DNA of 64,000 nt from Blastococcus mobilis (GTDB lineage Bacteria; Actinomycetota; Actinomycetes; Mycobacteriales; Geodermatophilaceae). The translations under genes and the position numbers were made by a program. Location: assembly GCF_900188025.1 (NCBI RefSeq), contig NZ_FZNO01000001.1:124001-188000 (forward strand). Direction: 5' to 3'. Position 1 is the first letter of the stretch, and the number at the start of each line of letters is the position of its first letter. This document shows, piece after piece, positions 61,932 through 64,000 of this stretch. The notes under the pieces are model-generated. The model had not been told where the DNA came from. It worked only from the letters and a program-made list of their open reading frames with translations, and ran no database searches.

Positions 61932-62507
61932 ATGGCCTACACGCCGCACAAGCCGCCGCTCGCCGAGCCGATCGAGAAGCTGCGCGAACGCATCCCCGGC
62001 TGGGGGGTCGACCTGAACCCGGAGGACCGGCCGTCGGTGCCCAAACTGCAGTTCCGCGACGACCTGTCCGGAGCGCACTGGGAGTTCCCCGAGCGCCAGC
62101 CGGAGAAGTGGCCACGGGAACGCTCCATCGAGCACAAGTTCCTCACCCCTGTCTTCGGTACGGCCCAGCCGCCGAGGGGCCTGTCCGGCGCGATCCGCAG
62201 GTTCTCCTACGCCACGTACAGCGAGGGCCGGGCGGCACATTGGCTGCTGCTGATCGCCGCAGATCGGGTGGACGCCTGGGAGAACCACCTGAAGTCCTTC
62301 CTGACACGGCGCCCGGACAACCCGATCACCCAGACCGGTGTCCGCAGCGAGTTCACCCACCACGGCCTGAAGTCCCGGCTCGGCACCACGCGGACCGATC
62401 GGGTGCACCAGGTTCTCGACCCGGTCATCGTCGCCGGGCCGTGGGTGGTCGCGGCCGCGCTGGCGTTCTCCGGCGTCGGGAAGCTGGTCAGGTCCCTGCG
62501 GTCCTGA
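61932..62507 (+). CDS. Conserved protein of unknown function, partner of the alcohol dehydrogenase (191 aa)
   Basis: I do not recognise a named family. The sequence starts MAYTPHKPPLAEPIEKLRER, carries PSVPKLQFRDDLSGAHWEFP and ATYSEGRAAHWLLLIAADRV, and ends in a hydrophobic helix (VIVAGPWVVAAALAFSGVGK) that could anchor it to the membrane. It starts 17 bases after the dehydrogenase stop with AAAGGGAGA upstream and is followed by a strong hairpin, so it is the second gene of a two-gene operon. Confidence 0.75.
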   Translation: MAYTPHKPPLAEPIEKLRERIPGWGVDLNPEDRPSVPKLQFRDDLSGAHWEFPERQPEKWPRERSIEHKFLTPVFGTAQPPRGLSGAIRRFSYATYSEGRAAHWLLLIAADRVDAWENHLKSFLTRRPDNPITQTGVRSEFTHHGLKSRLGTTRTDRVHQVLDPVIVAGPWVVAAALAFSGVGKLVRSLRS

Positions 62508-62571
62508 GCCGCTGCGGACGCGCCCGTACCCCGGCCGGGCCGGACGGCAGTGGCGCGGGGACGTCCGCGCA

Positions 62572-62603
62572 CCCGGGGTCGGCCCGCCGCCGCCGACCCC
62601 GGG
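62572..62603 (+). terminator. Terminator-like hairpin after the dehydrogenase operon
   Basis: CCCGGGGTCGG / CCGACCCCGGG, an 11-bp perfect stem with a 10-base loop, 65 bases after the operon's last stop. Confidence 0.6.
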
Positions 62604-62686
62604 GAAGAACCGGCGTGCGACGACGCCGGGCCAGGGGCGCTCGGGCGGCGTAACGTCCCGGGCAACGTCGTTTCCAGGGGACGCCG

Positions 62687-64000
62687 ATGGCACTGCTCCG
62701 CCGGATCGAGGCCGCGCGAGCCGCGGCCGGGGCAGGTGTGCGCCTGGCCGTCTCCGGGGCTGCGCTGGCCGCGACGCCGGCTCTCGCGACCGCGGGGCTG
62801 CTGGCGGAGCCCACCCGGGCCGCGGGCCGGCTCGCCCGGGCCGGGATGGACGTCACGGCGGCGGTCGCCGGCGGCTCCCTCCAGCTCGCGAGGTCGGCGG
62901 CCGAGACCGGCACCCGGGCGGTCGGCACGCTGGTGACCGGCGCCAACCCGATCCCGGATGGGCACGTCCGGAGCATCGGGCGGATCGCGCGCGGGATGTT
63001 CGAACCCCCCGAGGCGCGGCAGACGCGCCGGGTGTACGCCGACCGGCGGCACGTCCAGATCGAGGTCGCCGCGCCCGCGGCGGGCGACCAGGCGGAGGTC
63101 CGTCACGCGCTGCGGCGTCACCTCGAGCGGCTCGAAGGTGTCCAGTGGGCCACGGTCAACGACGTGGTCGGCCGGGTGCTCGTGGGTATCGACGACCGGC
63201 GGGTCTCCGTCGACGAGGTCGTCGGCGTCGTCACGGCCATCGAGCAGGGCCGGGGCGCCAAGCAGGTGTTCCCGAGTCGCCAGGACCATCCGGCCGACCT
63301 CGAGCCGCTGCTGGCGGCGGTCCTGGACGCCGCGATCGACACTGCGGCCGTCGGGGTGGCGTTCTTCGCGAAGGTCCTCCCGATCCCTGCGCTGACCCGG
63401 CACGCCACGCTCACCATCGCCCTCCTCGACTCCCAGAAGTGGATCAAGGACGGGCTCGAGGCGCGGATCGGACCGATCGGTACCGACCTGGTGTTCACCG
63501 GGACCAGCGCACTGCTGCACGCCCTGACCCAGAGCCCGACCGTCCCGGCCATCAATGCGGCGGCCGCGCTGCAGCAGGCGCTGGAGGTCCGGGCCCGGCG
63601 ACAGGTGTGGCGGCGCCGGGAGGCCGAACTGTGCCGGCCGGAGCCGGAGGAGGACGTCTCCGAGCCGCTCCCGCCCCCCGGCGGGCGTCCCGTGCCGCTG
63701 CCGCGCGGACCGATCGAGTCGTACCAGGCTCGGCTCGGCCCGACCGCTCTCGGCGGCGCGGTGGGTCTGCTGCCTCTCACCCGGAGTCCGGGCAGGTCGG
63801 CCGACCTGCTCAAGGCGCTGACCCCCAAGGCCGCCGCTCTCGGGCGCGAGTCCTTCGCCGCCGTCGTCGACCTGCTCATGTGCCGGCGGGGCGTCCTGCC
63901 GATGGACGGGTCCGCCTACCGCCGCCTCGATCGCGTCGACACCGTCGTCGTGGACGCCGACGCCCTGTGCACGGGCCCGCCGGTGGTGATCGACGCCAGT
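62687..64000 (+). CDS. CtpI-like cation-transporting P-type ATPase, N-terminal part (3' end outside window)
   Basis: The frame from ATG 62687 is open to the window edge (438 codons). An Ala-rich membrane-proximal N-terminus (residues ~1-90) is followed by a heavy-metal-like domain (VYADRRHVQIEVAAPAAGDQ ... LEGVQWATVNDVVGRVLVGI), hydrophobic segments and a region with RRGVLPMDGSAYRRLDRVDT and VVVDADALCTG. In P-type ATPases the position after a DGxxxxxLxxVDxVVxD string holds the phosphorylation motif DKTGT; here it reads DADALCTG, as expected for the degenerate first half of the very large CtpI/CtpH-type proteins. The ion is unknown. Confidence 0.8.
   Translation, partial: MALLRRIEAARAAAGAGVRLAVSGAALAATPALATAGLLAEPTRAAGRLARAGMDVTAAVAGGSLQLARSAAETGTRAVGTLVTGANPIPDGHVRSIGRIARGMFEPPEARQTRRVYADRRHVQIEVAAPAAGDQAEVRHALRRHLERLEGVQWATVNDVVGRVLVGIDDRRVSVDEVVGVVTAIEQGRGAKQVFPSRQDHPADLEPLLAAVLDAAIDTAAVGVAFFAKVLPIPALTRHATLTIALLDSQKWIKDGLEARIGPIGTDLVFTGTSALLHALTQSPTVPAINAAAALQQALEVRARRQVWRRREAELCRPEPEEDVSEPLPPPGGRPVPLPRGPIESYQARLGPTALGGAVGLLPLTRSPGRSADLLKALTPKAAALGRESFAAVVDLLMCRRGVLPMDGSAYRRLDRVDTVVVDADALCTGPPVVIDAS

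Overview
This is a very GC-rich chromosomal stretch with GC-biased third codon positions, many GTG starts and chains of GTGA/ATGA gene overlaps. With the gene content (paa pathway, DivIVA-like protein, RNase J, DrrAB-type exporter, CtpI-like P-type ATPase, mycobacterial-type globin-reductase), it points to an actinobacterium. Geodermatophilaceae (Blastococcus, Geodermatophilus, Modestobacter) is the most likely family, inferred from content rather than from any marker gene. I saw no rRNA, tRNA, CRISPR array, insertion sequence or prophage.

Layout. 0-7.8 kb is mixed housekeeping: an MFS tail, a coupled trio (small ORF, vanZ-like, pdxY), two acetyltransferases, RNase J, a cold-shock protein with a terminator hairpin, a methyltransferase and a frameshifted SnoaL-like gene. 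7.8-13.8 kb holds an HxlR regulator with paired direct repeats, a MurD-type ligase beside a MurL-type epimerase (an alternative route to D-Glu in peptidoglycan), a DrrAB-like exporter and an EthD-like protein. 13.9-17.6 kb looks degenerate: an FAD monooxygenase interrupted by one stop codon, an N-terminally truncated metallo-hydrolase, and a LivG-type ATPase missing its start and probably a fused permease.

17.6-28.3 kb is aromatic catabolism: paaABCDE, a divergent paaK, a TetR regulator with a palindrome between paaA and paaK, then an Lrp-type regulator, hppD and hmgA (tyrosine to homogentisate ring cleavage). 28.4-44.9 kb is sugar-acid catabolism: a tripartite tricarboxylate-type (TTT) transporter tctCBA plus a universal stress protein diverges from a LysR regulator. 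This is followed by a long, mostly overlapping run: 5-dehydro-4-deoxyglucarate dehydratase, glucarate dehydratase, galactarate-type dehydratase, 2-oxoglutarate semialdehyde dehydrogenase, an ATP-grasp ligase, an AEC permease, a frameshifted malate:quinone oxidoreductase, a D-2-hydroxyacid dehydrogenase, a thioesterase and a CoA-disulfide-reductase-like enzyme. A related 26-bp sequence lies before both the transporter/LysR pair and the dehydratase operon, which links uptake to catabolism.

44.9-57 kb is a mosaic: an acetyltransferase-TetR-MFS operon, LtrA-like protein, patatin, an intact second mqo, SEC-C protein, SGNH hydrolase, a Tat-type lipoprotein esterase, Mug glycosylase and an alpha/beta hydrolase. 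57-62.5 kb groups nitric-oxide/redox functions: canonical flavohemoprotein hmp, a divergent globin-reductase whose stop overlaps the start of a DivIVA-like gene, then a zinc alcohol dehydrogenase with a partner. The window ends inside a CtpI-like P-type ATPase gene.

At least two genes carry one-base frameshifts at C or G runs, and one carries a TGA where homologues are expected to have TGG. Sequencing error and real decay cannot be separated from this sequence alone.
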